A stretch of DNA of 64,000 nt from Ditylenchus dipsaci (Eukaryota > Nematoda > Chromadorea > Rhabditida > Anguinidae), in NCBI GenBank assembly GCA_004194705.1, contig SADC01001294.1, positions 1 to 64,000 of the forward strand, written 5' to 3'. The notes beneath the pieces were generated by a model. That model saw only the letters and a list, made by a program, of their open reading frames with translations. It searched no databases and was not told the DNA's origin. A program made the position numbers and the translations under genes. Below are positions 45,956 through 56,644 of this stretch, piece after piece. Within the stretch, counting starts at the first letter, position 1. Each line of letters starts with the position of its first letter.

Positions 45956-46700
45956 AAGCGCATGGCCAATCCTTTTTTCCTTCCTCTTTTCTGCCTTCCC
46001 TCAAGTGGCTGCGGCAGCGGATCGATGAGTTTTTCTGACTCCATGACCATCAAGGAATGCTTACAAACCTCATCTTTGATTCCTTTGGACAAGTGCATGA
46101 TATATCGGAACTGTTGAAACTCTGACCGGCTCCTACAAATAATTTAAAAATTAATATGCGAAGCGATCAAATAAATTTACCAAACCTTGCGTTCCGGATA
46201 CACGCTGCAATCATGGATGTATTTCTCAACTAAGAGAAGAAACCTGGGATGCCAATTAGCTCCCTTTGCATGTGCTCTTTTTTTGGTATGTTGTTAGTTC
46301 CCTCGACGCCATTATTCGTAGAAAGTGAGGACATGCCGATAGCGATTGACGTGACAAACCGATAGAACCGATGATGGTAATCGTCTCTGAGCAGGCACGA
46401 CCGACGGAACTTATGCAGGTATCCCATAATGCGCTGATAATCGTTCCACTTCTGGCTCCAATGTGCTATAAGCGTTTGACTCGCTAAAATATACAAAAGA
46501 GGTCGAAAATGGACACAACAAGACGACAAACCTGCATGAAATTCTTCGTAGCAGGTTTCTCGTGCCAAAATTGTCACGTCTTACTTGACTTCATTGCATG
46601 CATTCTCATAGATCTTCGACTTTGGCAGCTCTTCATTGAAATCCTGGCAAACATGGAACCAGAAAATTCCTCGCTTGGCCGACGGAAGTTTACCGCTGCA
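45940..46700 (-). pseudogene. cullin-like exons with in-frame stops
   Basis: Minus strand. 46690-46532 reads through an in-frame TAA near 46590 (EELPKSKIYENACNEVK, stop) and ends RETCYEEFHA. It joins in phase to an exon from 46483 (SQTLIAHWSQKWNDYQRIMG) that meets a stop at 46230. The W-x-DY-x-x-IMGYL pattern resembles cullin N-terminal repeats (QAWNDHQTAMVMIRDIL in human CUL3). A further exon-like frame at 46135-45940 (SEFQQFRYIMHLSKGIKDEV, then the basic RQKRGRKKG) follows an acceptor. Cullins scaffold ubiquitin ligases. The similarity is partial and the pieces do not join cleanly. Confidence 0.35.
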
Positions 46701-46989
46701 CGCTAACTCAATTCAATAGAACTTTAATGACTTTTTAAACATAGCTTACCACTTGTTATAGCTAGAGCTCCGTCTGCAATTACTAAAAATATGGAATCAA
46801 ATATAAATCCAATATGCCAGATATACCGTATCCATGATCCTTCATTTTCGCCTATTCACTTATCAGTATCTTCTTTGCTGCTGCACTCCTTCACAGGAAT
46901 CCACTCACGCGCAATACCTCGCTTCTTCTGTCGCTCGATTCGCGATTGCATTTCAGTTTACACCTTAAGTTAAAAACAAGCTTAATTGA

Positions 46990-47060
46990 GCAAAAACAGC
47001 AATTAACAAAAAAAGGCGGCCAATTTTTCGGAAAAGGCGGCCAAATTCTATTTTTTTTAT
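46990..47060. repeat. AAAGGCGGCCAA repeat relic
   Basis: Two copies of AAAAGGCGGCCAA followed by a T-rich run. The complement (TTGGCCGCCTTTTTT, four copies) lies at 40015-40110, so both are ends of one dispersed element family. Confidence 0.5.
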
Positions 47061-47270
47061 TTATAAAATTTTCAAAAGAATCAAAAAATACAATTTGGAG
47101 CACTACTTCACACCTTTTGCATGTCACTGAACACTGCTTAATTCGTTTCGCGCATTTTAAGGGCATGCCCGTCGCTTACGGGATATTTTTAAAGGCGGGT
47201 ACCAATGAAATACATATGAGAATTAAATTGACTAAATTCTGAAAAAATTCGAAAAAAAATTATGCATCTG

Positions 47271-47345
47271 ATCGGAATCGAATCGACAACCAACTTTTTC
47301 AGTAAGCCGCCGCTTTCTCATTAGGCCACCGATGCTTCTACGTGG
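47271..47345 (-). tRNA. tRNA-like relic
   Basis: Minus strand: GCATCGGTGGCCTAATGAGA start, an anticodon-like arm with loop ACTGAAA (C instead of U at position 33), B-box-like GATTCGATTCC, and closing GATGC pairing with the first GCATC. The T stem is imperfect. Probably a pseudogene or SINE head. Confidence 0.3.
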
Positions 47346-47665
47346 TAAAGGTGTTTTAGACTCCTTATAGCCGAGAGTACTCAACAAATTTAAAAGGAAT
47401 TGTGTAAATGATATTCCTGGTTTACTTCATCAAATGAAGTTGCGAAATCGTTTAGTAGGAAATGGCCGAAAATACAACTTTTGGTTAAAGTTTGGTTAAT
47501 CATTTTTTCTGTAGCAAATTTAGTTTTTGTATGGCACAAATATTTTTTCTGTGGCAAATGTTTTTTGTAGCTAGTTTTTTTTTCTGAGGCGAATTTTTAG
47601 CAAATTAATTTTTTTCTGTCGCAAATTTATTATTTATTGTAGAAAATTCGATTTTCGCCTGTAAG

Positions 47666-47934
47666 CAGGTTGGCAAGGTGTGGCTTTTTCGGCCCCGGTG
47701 TAGCTTTTTTTAAAAGACATTTTTTTCTTTTCATCGCTTGTTTTTTCATGTATTTTATTAGCGCATCTGATCTTTCTACATACCAGTTCAAAGACATCTT
47801 CCCCACCCTTCTATTAAAGTCTTGAAAACGTGTAATATAATTCGAAAATTCAAAGCTAACTGTCATTTTATGCAAATTATGCAAAAAGGGGTGTAGCTTT
47901 TTGTGGCCGAAAAAGCCACACTCTGCCAACCCTG
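47666..47934. mobile_element. hAT-like MITE, 269 bp
   Basis: Perfect 8-bp duplication CCTGTAAG (47658-47665, 47935-47942). Ends CAGGTTGGCAAGGTGTGGCT / CAGGGTTGGCAGAGTGTGGC in inverted order, then the GTGTAGCTTTTT word on both sides. Confidence 0.88.
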
Positions 47935-47942
47935 CCTGTAAG

Positions 47943-48982
47943 ACATCTACTTGGGTAGTATGTTTATTTAATTTTAAAATATTTGAGAACCATACATGTA
48001 ACTGTCGATCTGCTTAATCCGCATAGTTTTTGATTTCTTGACCGTTAACCGATTTTCGCGAAAAAACGAACCGTGAATCCCACTATTTGGTTTAGTCGAA
48101 CCAACCAAAAATTTCAATTCCTAAAGATCATGGTCAGTTGGGAGAAGATCCCACTTGAGCATGATGTGGTTAAGGTGGGCAGAATTATCATCACGCGTTT
48201 TATTGATAAGGCGCATTCGGTGAGCTTGCGAAATTTTATTACTGATTCATCAGAAGTAGTTGAGTAATGGAGTGGACGTCCAGAGTGTCATTGGACCTGA
48301 AAAATTGTTAAGATCGAAGCCACTTCACCTGCAATCGATCCATCTGGACTTTTATGACTCCAAGTCTTTCAAAGACTCAGAATAAAGTACCTTTAAGAAT
48401 TATCATATACTATTCAAGTTTTTAGAATTAAAAATAAACTTAAAAAACATACTACCTCAAGTAGATCACGGGGTGTCAAACAGTGTTGCAAATGGTGTTG
48501 CATCTGATCACTCCCCGTGGGGGGTTCTATACTCAAGCCTAAAAAATTTTCTTTGGTCTTTCGTCAATTTTTTTTATCAATCTGGTCTAAAGAGTTGCAG
48601 TGATTCCGATTTCGTCATTTATTTTTCCAAATTACGCTAAGCGGAGATATGAGATCCATTAGCTTACTAAAACATGTGAATTTTCATAAAACCACTAGGT
48701 TAATTTAAAAATCGACAGTGAATTGAAAAACCAAAGACATCATAAGAAAGCTGAGGAAAAATGCTACATTTTATGGCTATTTTTTGTCTCGACAGGAAAA
48801 GCGCCGATTTGCCTTTCGACGTGTTTGACACCACAGGCAAAAATCGAATTTGCTACAAAAAAATGTTCACAAAAAATTGAATTTTCCACAGAAAAAAATG
48901 AATTTGCAACAAATAGAAATATATTTTCTGAAGAAAAAAATGATAAACCTTAAACTTTGAGCAATTATTTTAGGCTCAAATC
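47943..48982. other. stretch without a confident gene; inverted TTTTTTCTGTGGCAAATTT words at its edges
   Basis: Repeats of TTTTTTCTGTGGCAAA type at 47505-47640 are answered by the complement at 48850-48960, so a 1.4-kb element with such ends may enclose this stretch. Inside it a 64-codon frame (48073-48267, MVSWEKIPLEHDVVKVGRII) has fair coding character, but no family match or supporting splice structure. Confidence 0.35.
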
Positions 48983-49378
48983 GAAAACACCCGTCAAAAT
49001 CATTAAATCTCCCGTCAAATTTTTAAAATTCTCCTTCTCAGCGTATACCTTTCAATTTTTTTATTTTTTTTGCATTAGTATGTAGCCCTGAATCTCTAGT
49101 TTATGATAAGCTATTTACTAGCTTGATAAAATTTTGAAAAACGGTAGAAAAATTGAGTTTTTCAAAACTACACCTTTTTTAAATGAATTCTTCTCCCACT
49201 TTTCAAAATCGTATCGACCTAGTTGATAGCGCATCATAAACTAGAGATTCAGGACTACATGCTTATGCAAAAAAATAAGAAATATGAAAAGTATAGACCT
49301 AGAACGAGAAGTTTTAAAAATTTGACATGAGATTTAATGATTTTGACGGGAGATTTAATTTTTTTGACGGGTGTTTTC
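48983..49378. mobile_element. palindromic MITE (GAAAACACCCGTCAAAAT family)
   Basis: Ends GAAAACACCCGTCAAAAT in inverted order, then AATCTCCCGTCAAATTTTTA pairs, and a longer inner pair around ATGTAGCCCTGAATCTCTAG. Same family as 53284-53682 and the truncated copy at 52330. Confidence 0.8.
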
Positions 49379-50130
49379 AGGTACAGCCATTATTTTAATC
49401 TTTTTTTTGCCACTCAAATGTTTGCTAACTCTTTCTGTATTTTCTTGTAAAAAATATCTGAACGTAACCATTAGTCTTATTTTGGATAAATTTTCGAACT
49501 GGGCGGAATATGGCCAACTGGCGAAAGAGGGTTAAGCCATCTAAGATTATGGGCTTTTATTTGAGCTATCTTACATAGATAGAGGTAATATTTAGTTAGA
49601 GCTATAATTTCAAAAATTTCCAACGATGTCCAATCCCGTGATATCTTACCCAGAACAATTCAAGAACTTTTCGGTAACATTTTGGAACTGAGGTTTTTTT
49701 TGCCATTTTTATTTACCAACCATAAGCCAAAAAAGGTATAAGGGGTGCAAAATTTTGATAAAATTAAACAAAAGTTACTAAACACATACGCACCGAAAAA
49801 GTTGATTTCATATACTCTAAATATGATACTTGTAATATTTTTTGAATTAGTTCCATTAGTAAGTCAACAGCTATCATATAACTTTTTTGAAATGTATATT
49901 CTTATTTATTGTTTTTGCTCGACCAATTATTACAGAATTTGTTGTGTTTTTCATTTAAATATATCTGAGTAAATTTTTTTCTTTTCAGAAGCACCTGAAA
50001 CGCTGAAAAGGCCAATCAGTCGCAATACTTTCTGTTGTGTTTGCGAGAGCGGAGATTGAGAGCGTAAAATAAACGAGAACTTTATTCACTGTAACCCAAC
50101 AATAATGATCTTATGATCGCGAGAGCAACA

Positions 50131-50370
50131 ATGGTCCTGACAAGGAATCATAGCCGTGTCAGGACAATAACAGATTTGACAGGCAATACAACACCTCCAC
50201 TCGGTCAAAAGAGTCTTACAGAGGAGGTGCCTAATAGTAGTTCTTCTTTGTCCAGCTCATTTGAATGCGCTTCGGAGGAATTCTGTTTCTTTGCGGCATA
50301 TCCACAGCAGGAGAACCACCAACAGAATCCGCAGCGGCAGGAGCAAGATCAATTTACAGCACCCATTTGA
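50131..50370 (+). pseudogene. possible gag N-terminus of an LTR retrotransposon
   Basis: The frame starts MVLTRNHSRVRTI, like the MV-TR starts of many Ty3/gypsy gag proteins, then Ser- and Gln-rich sequence. The preceding TTTATTCACTGTAACCCAAC could be an LTR end, but no matching LTR was found. It runs head-to-head into the minus-strand pol remnant. Confidence 0.35.
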
Positions 50371-51990
50371 TCCACAGGCTGAGGAGCAACTGGCTTCGGC
50401 TTTGAAGGAAGGCAGAACGTGTCCAACATAACTTCCAACCAGTCATCATCATCATCAGAAGACGAAGAGCGGGCACGCATTGGATTGATTTGGAGACGGC
50501 TGACATTTTCTGTGGCGAGCTTGACATTGTAGACAACACCTTGAGCTGAAAAAAGCACTGTCCCAGCCACCCATTGATGATCCACATTTCTTCGGCAGAA
50601 TACAGCATCCCCATTCTCGAAGCAGCGCTTCTTGGCTCCATTTCGCCGATTGAATTGTTCCTCCATTTGGAAATCCTTAGAAGGCAAAGCAGTAGACAAA
50701 GGAAGCAGCATACTCAGCTTAGTCATCGGTTTCCGGCCTAGAAAAGCTTCTGCGGGAGACTTGCCATCAGGAGATACAGCACTTGGAGTAGTACGATAGT
50801 TGATATGGAATTCTTCTATAGCATGTTCCGTGCCCTTCTTCTTGCACTTGAGCAGAGATCGTTTGAAAGTGTCGACGAATCTTTCAGCTTGGCCATTTGA
50901 CTGAGGATGATAAGGAGGCGAAAACATGCGCTTGATTCTATTTGCTTTGCAGAATTGGTTAAATACCACAGCAGTAAATTGAGTGCCATTGTCGGATACG
51001 ATGACTTCGGGCCAACCATTCTGAGAGATGAGGGGACGAAGTATCTTGACCACGGCACCAGCAGTAATTGATGGCATTTGAAAGATTTCTGGGTACTTCG
51101 AATAGCTGTCCACAATTATCAGAAAAGAGACACCCTTAACTGGCCTAGCGAAATCCAGATAAATTCTTTGCCAAGCCTTGGTTGATTTCGGCCAGGAAAG
51201 GAGCGGATGTTTGATAGGCATCTTAGCGGCGGCAGCACAAGCATTGCAGTTTCTGACGAGAGACTCGATAGCTTCTTCCATTCTTGGCAAGTAGACGTGA
51301 GAGCGAGCGAGCTATTTCATACGACTGATTCCAGGATGACCATGATGAAGGAGCTTCAGCACAGCAGATTGATGAGCAGCAGTCACGAGCACACGAGCAC
51401 CAAATAGCAAGCACTCCTTGACAACAGATAGATGAAGTTTCTGTTTGTGGAAAGCTTGCACAGTTTTGGCAATATAGCTTTTTTCAGTGGCACTATGGCT
51501 CTTTTCACTGGCCTTTTGGCTCTTTTGATTGGCCAAATGGCTCTTATTCTTTTTATCCTGTGGAACTTTTTGACGGCGAAGACTAACGCTAGACCTTTTT
51601 TCAATTTGACTGTAGTTCTTCTCAGCTGCCGGCAGAGTTCGAGAAGCATGCACCACAGCTTTGAGAGGTCCATCAGGCATTTGATAAAGTAGCACCGCAC
51701 CAATATCCACATTTGAAGCATTGGCCGCGATGGTAATTGGCAAGAGCGGATTGTAGTGAGTGAGCAGCAGATCGGAAGCAAGCACTTCTTTGATCCTGAA
51801 AAAAGCAGACTGGCAGGCACCATCTTCTTTCCAGAGCTTGTCTTGTAGCAGCAACAGCTGAATTCCGTCACTCCCGCTGCTATGATGCCTTGCAAACATC
51901 TGATGAATTCCTCTGCTATCGCTTTCGTTGCTAAGATGTCGCCGAAACATCCGCCGAAATCTACTGCTTCCGCTGCTAATGTGCCTTGCA
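50349..51990 (-). pseudogene. Ty3/gypsy-type pol remnant: RNase H, H2C2 and integrase
   Basis: Minus strand. 50349-51290 is one long frame with the integrase core: the three DDE residues are visible in YLDFARPV, VSDNGTQF and GQAERFV, followed by a C-terminal domain and an acidic tail. Upstream, around 51320-51820, are an RNase H segment (LWKEDGACQSAFFRIKEVL; then ASRTLPAAEKNYSQIEK) and the H2C2 zinc-binding region. It is broken by a frameshift after the YSQIEK motif and by an in-frame TAG near 51310 (GISRMK, stop). No reverse transcriptase, protease or LTRs were found. A dead fragment; it cannot move by itself. Confidence 0.88.
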
Positions 51991-52208
51991 AACATCTTCC
52001 AAGATCTGCTGCTGTCAAGATGTCGCTGAAACATCCGCTGAATACTGCTGCTTCCGATGCTACTGCTACTCCGGCTGCTGCTATGGTGCCAATCAAGCCT
52101 CTGCTTCCAAAATTGTCCAAGCCTCAGGAAACAGTTAGCCTAGATACCGCTGGACAGCAGACTGGTAACAATCTCTCGCTCAAAGGTAAAGGGAAGGAAG
52201 TGGAATGA
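51882..52208 (+). other. Lys/Pro/Ala-rich open frame with internal repeats
   Basis: A 108-codon plus-strand frame. About 60-bp units around AAGATGTCGCCGAAACATCC are repeated with changes, and the frame ends KGKGKEVE before a TGA. It could be a gag-like piece of the same retroelement in the opposite orientation, or chance openness in a repeat. No family match. Confidence 0.25.
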
Positions 52209-52329
52209 AATGAAGGAAATCCACTTAAGGTTTCATTTCTGTGCGGCTCTCTTTGTTCAGGTCAATGATCTACAACAGCTCATGTGCAGAAATGAATACT
52301 TTTGGCATCGAAAAACCCATTTATACAAT

Positions 52330-52790
52330 ACAATATTATGACTGGGAGAAGAATTCATTATCAAAAATAAGTATATTTTTAAAAATATAATTGTTTTCCC
52401 ACTTTTCAATATTCTGGTCAGCCAGTTGACAGCTTATTAGAAACTAGAGATTCAGGGCTACATGCTTGTGTAAAAAAATAAACAAATTGAACAGTAATCA
52501 CCGAGAACAAGATGCTTTAAAAATTTGACGGGAGATTTACATATTTTGACAGGAGATTCACCCATTTTGACGGGTGTTTTCAATTTGAACTTTTTCAAAT
52601 TTTATTTTTTTGACTGTTTGGTGTATATTTTAAAAAGTTTTTAAACTTAGGTGAAACCTTGGGTTTAGGATATGGCTAGCTCAAATGGGTATCCCAAATA
52701 GCGAAAAACGAAAATCCAAATAAGCAGACATCATTGTACTCTTCACATCTTCGACATTCCTTTTTTTATAATTTTATTCAGTTTTTTTCA
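52330..52790. repeat. 450-bp segment duplicated at 53430-53890
   Basis: Nearly identical direct repeats, starting around GGGAGAAGAATTCATTATCA and ending TTTTATTCAG. The copies flank the last zinc-finger exon. The first copy is the truncated right part of the GAAAACACCCGTC element plus about 200 bp of unique sequence. It contains the AATAAA of the zinc-finger gene. Confidence 0.88.
52773..52778 (-). terminator. polyadenylation signal AATAAA
   Basis: Minus-strand AATAAA about 66 bp past the zinc-finger gene's stop. It lies within the duplicated segment, so it may have arrived with the repeat. Confidence 0.5.
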
Positions 52791-52843
52791 AATGTATTAC
52801 AAATTGTAATGTATTATAAATATATTATTTTCTGAGCCCTGGG

Positions 52844-55800
52844 TTAATAGTGTTCATTGCTGGTTGTTTCGAGTAAGTTAACATCTCTCACATTCTGTGC
52901 TCCTTCTTTTTCTTTGCCTTTATTCTTGCCACAAACGTTGGTGTAGTGCCTGTGTGCATTTGCACCGGTTTGGAAACTCTTCTTGCACTCCGAGCATTGA
53001 AATTTTCTATGGCCTTGGTGGACTATTCTCTGGTGTCGTAAATAGTCGGAAGATGAGCGGAATGTTTGAACACAGTTGTTGCATTTGTACTGTTTTAGAG
53101 TGACCGGGCTTTCTGCTGCATGCATATAGGCAATGTGAGTTCGCATGGTATCATTATCCTTGAATCTTTTTGCACAATATTTGCAGTGGGAGCTAAAAAA
53201 TTCAAGTTCTGTGTTTACTTTAAAAGCATTTGAATGGCAGAGAGGCATTTGGCTTTTTTACGAATTTTTAAAGGGCTGTAGGTGAAAACACCCATCAAAT
53301 TATGTAAATATCCTGTCAAATTTTTAAAACTTGTTGTTCTCGGTGATTACTTTTCAATTTTTTTAATTTTTTTGCACCAGAATGTAGCCCTGAATCTCTC
53401 GTTTTTAATGAGCTATCAACTGGCTAAATACAATATCATAAGTGGGAGAAGAATTCATTATCAAAAATAAGTATATTTTTAAAAAATACAATTGTTTTCC
53501 CACTTTTCAATATTGTAGTCAGCCAGTTGACAGCTTATCAGAAACTAGAGATTCAGGGCTACATGCTTGTGTTAAAAAATAAACAAATTGAACAGTAATC
53601 ACCGAGAACAAGATGCTTTAAAAATTTGACGGGAGATTTACATATTTTGACAGGAGATTCACCCATTTTGACGGGTGTTTTCAATTTGAACTTTTTCAAA
53701 TTTTATTTTTTTGACTGTTTGGTGTATATTTTAAAAAGTTTTTAAACTTAGGTGAAACCTTGGGTTTAGGATATGGCTAGCTCAAATGGGTATCCCAAAT
53801 AGCGAAAAACGAAAATCCAAATAAGCAGACATCATTGTACTCTTCACATCTTCGACATTCGTTTTTTTTATAATTTTTATTCAGTATTCAGTGCTCAATT
53901 TAAAATACTTATTTTCGGATTCTTGCTTGTAGGGTTTAAATGGATGGCTTATATATTTTCCACCGCCCAAATAATGCACTGACGCTGCTGGCTGAACATG
54001 GTGTGAGTGGCTTATTTTAGTCGAATATACCAGATCGAAAAACTGAAAAAGCCGCTATGGTGGCAGATCAATCGCAGGAAAAGCCATATTTCTCGAAAAG
54101 CCATTTAGTCTGGCTGCTTAAAAGACCATGCTCACGGTTGTCTTGTGGTCCCCGCCAATTCAAATTTTTTCCTTATCATTGATCTTCTGTTCGGATTTTT
54201 CAACTTGGTTTCTAACAAAACAAGGCCTAGAATTTAGTTTTACGTTTTTCAAAAAATCCGTACGTAAATCCAACGATCAGGAAAAAGAATTTGATTTGGC
54301 GGGGGACCACCAGATCACCATGAGAATGATTGGGCCTGAGCGCCGGCGCTTGTAAGCGCCGAGCTAAGCACTGGCGAAACTATTTCAATATTTTTCATGC
54401 GCTTATAAAGCGCCTGCGATTTCATCGCAAATTCATGTAGGGGAAATTAATCAAAATCCCACGAATTTGTAATTTTTTTAACAAACAGTTGAAAAATAAG
54501 TTTGTACAAATTTCCAAATTTGTGGATTTTGCAAAACTTTTTTCTGTGTCAATTTGTGGTAAACAGTACACTTACTTTTTCTGCTTCGTATGAATCCGTA
54601 AAACATGACGTTTGAGATTGAATGCATTGTTGGTAGAGTAGTCACATTCTTCGCATGTGATTTTTTTTGAGATGTCTGCAAAGCTATCAGAGTTTGAGCT
54701 GCAAGCTCTGGTTTGCTCCATATTCATGATATGATTGGAAGATTTTTTGTGTCTAAACTTTTTTCATATTTCATATATCATCTAATGAAACCCTTAAAAG
54801 CCCATAACCAATTCTAAATACTCTTAAACTATCATTTTTTCAAAATTCTGAAGCTTTTTCAAAAGTTCCTCATAAATTTCCAAAAAAATCTATTAAGCAC
54901 TTTCATCAGGGATCGCAAACCTCGGAAAACAAGTATTTCCAACACGAGTGCCGATATAACGGCACCTTAGACTCTTACTGTATAGTTTGTATTTTTCGTA
55001 TGAGCAATTCTTCCTTTGTCTAAAAATTTATTTGCTAGGTGGCTTCATAACATACGCAGCAACCCTTCTCCAAAAAAAATTTACTGGTCTCAAGATCACA
55101 CAACGTAAAATATTAAAACTTTAAATGCAAGTACAAGCACTTGTAATTGTGAGACCATTATATATTTTTTTGTAAAAGGGTAGCTGTGGATATCTACAGG
55201 GATAATATTTTTAATACACTGCGAATGCACCGCAAAAAAAAATCCCGCAAAATACTTGTTTCCCACCGCAAAATACTTTTTTCTCACCGCAAAAATACTC
55301 TTTTCTCGCCACAAAAAATTTTTCTTATCGCTTTTCGGATTTTTAGTCAAAATTTTGCGGGGATTTGACTTTTTTAGTCAGAAAATAACTTGGATAGCTC
55401 CGAATACAACTCCAGAATTAAGCCCATCATAGGGGGAATCTGATGTGCGTGGATTCTGATGTGCGCAATCAAGTTTTCGCGAAAAGTTTGCCCCCCCCCT
55501 TCAGTAAACCACCAAAAACCAACTTTCAGGGGCTTTTGGCCATTCTGGGGTGGGATTCTGAACTATCCAAGTTACTTTCTGACAAAAATGTCGAATTTCC
55601 GCAAATTTTAGACTAAAAAATCCAAAATGCGATAAGAAAAAGTTTTCAATGAGAGAATAGTATTTTGTGGGAATTTTTTTCGCGGTGCGAAAAAAAATAG
55701 TTCGAAGTGATTTTCAAGTATTTTGCGGTATGAAAACAAAAACTGTCCATATCTATAGCAGCATAGAATAAAAAATTAGACAAAAAAAAGGATTTAAAAA

Positions 55801-56610
55801 ATATGAAGTACGTACCACGTACGATTCACAAAACTGCTTAGGATGAATTTTGCAAAGTTTACCACCGATAAAACGGCACTTTTAACCAATCTTTAGGGTG
55901 CTGTTATACCGGTACTTGACGGTACCATTATACCAAATTATACAATCAGTTCTAGTTTCGGTTTTTTGGTTATCCACAGAATCTTTGTTTGCTGTAATTT
56001 AAACTTAATTTAAACAAATGAAAAATAAAATATCCTATAAATCACCAAAAAGCCCTTTTTGCACCAACCTCCAAAACTGTGTCCGACTATTGGTCAGGTA
56101 CTTGCACTCAAAGCATTTGTAAAGAAAGGAGCAAGGCTGGTTTTGCCCACCCAGAATCGTTTCGCCCATCCTCTTTGGTCAGCATTGTCTGTGAATGAGC
56201 TCAAACTATCACTGTCAGCTTTTATTAAGTCATCGTAAAGAGCAGATATTAGGTCTTTGTAGCCATTGGAGTCCAGGTCCCACAAATCCTGCTCCCAAGA
56301 ACAAATATTTTCAGCCTCAGCTGGATGGCTGGAGCTAGTGTTTGGAGGCGAGGGTATAGAATTCGGGTCAATTTCATTGGACCAGTCGGAACCGTAGGTT
56401 TGCTATAAGAACTATATTAGTTTTTCGGTGATTTTGACATGTGGTATTACAGTTGAGTCTTGATATAACGAGACCCCTCTGGACCGAAAAAGGTCGCGTT
56501 ATATCAAGGGTCACGTTATATTGAGACTCGACTGTATTCACCTGGATCAAAGCCTCAGCTTCCTGTGTCAGAGTTGAGGTCGCTTTTTGAAGAAAATGAT
56601 ACTGGTTCAT
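52844..56610 (-). CDS. five-finger C2H2 zinc-finger protein, 4 exons
   Basis: Minus-strand exons: 56610-56542, 56402-56069, 54752-54576, 53192-52844. With one missing base in exon 2 the total is 930 nt, giving 309 residues. The N-terminal half is acidic and Ser-rich (DLWDLDSNGYKDLISALYDD), possibly an activation region. The fingers: CFECKYLTNSRTQFWR joined to HKKSSNH across the exon 2/3 junction (C-x2-C-x12-H-x5-H), CEECDYSTNNAFNLKRH, CKYCAKRFKDNDTMRTH, CNNCVQTFRSSSDYLRH, and a last one ending in C instead of H. A short basic tail follows. Finger proteins of this type bind DNA in the nucleus; the target is unknown. The exon 2 frame change (from SSFTDNAD to KRMGETILGG) is inferred from the finger and the phase. 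Exon 3 could also serve as a separate start (MNMEQT). Confidence 0.82.
53284..53682. mobile_element. palindromic MITE (GAAAACACCC family) in zinc-finger intron 3
   Basis: Ends GAAAACACCCATCAAAT and GAAAACACCCGTCAAAAT in inverted order, arms of about 190 bp around CAATATCATAAGTGGG. The right half extends into the duplicated 450-bp segment. Confidence 0.85.
54118..54330. mobile_element. TTAA-type MITE, right end degraded
   Basis: TTAA at 54118-54121, AAGACCATG end, GTGGTCCCCGCCAATTCAAA and its complement at 54285-54312, inner TTGGTTTCTAACAAAAC. The right TTAA is lost. In zinc-finger intron 2. Confidence 0.7.
55228..55735. repeat. degraded palindrome with CCGCAAAATACTTTTTTC words
   Basis: Left copies of CACCGCAAAATACTT are answered by AAGTATTTTGCGGT near 55715-55730; inner GGGGTTTACTG/CAGTAAACC-type blocks match the palindrome at 32549. 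In zinc-finger intron 2. Confidence 0.6.
56460..56534. mobile_element. pogo/Tigger-like MITE, 75 bp, in zinc-finger intron 1
   Basis: TA-flanked, ends CAGTTGAGTCTTGATATAAC and CAGTCGAGTCTCAATATAAC in inverted order. It makes up over half of the 139-bp intron between exons 1 and 2. Confidence 0.8.
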
Positions 56611-56644
56611 GTCTAAAATTTGGTTAAGTTAGAGGGGATTTAAG

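Noticed and set aside
49745..50050. Plus-strand frame and a Cys-containing exon-like piece after an acceptor at about 49988
   Set aside because: Very AT-rich frame without family match; the piece NTFCCVCESGD is too short to assign and has no partner exon.
51432..51692. Hydrophobic plus-strand frame resembling a membrane protein
   Set aside because: Antisense of the pol remnant, whose minus-strand motifs are clear.
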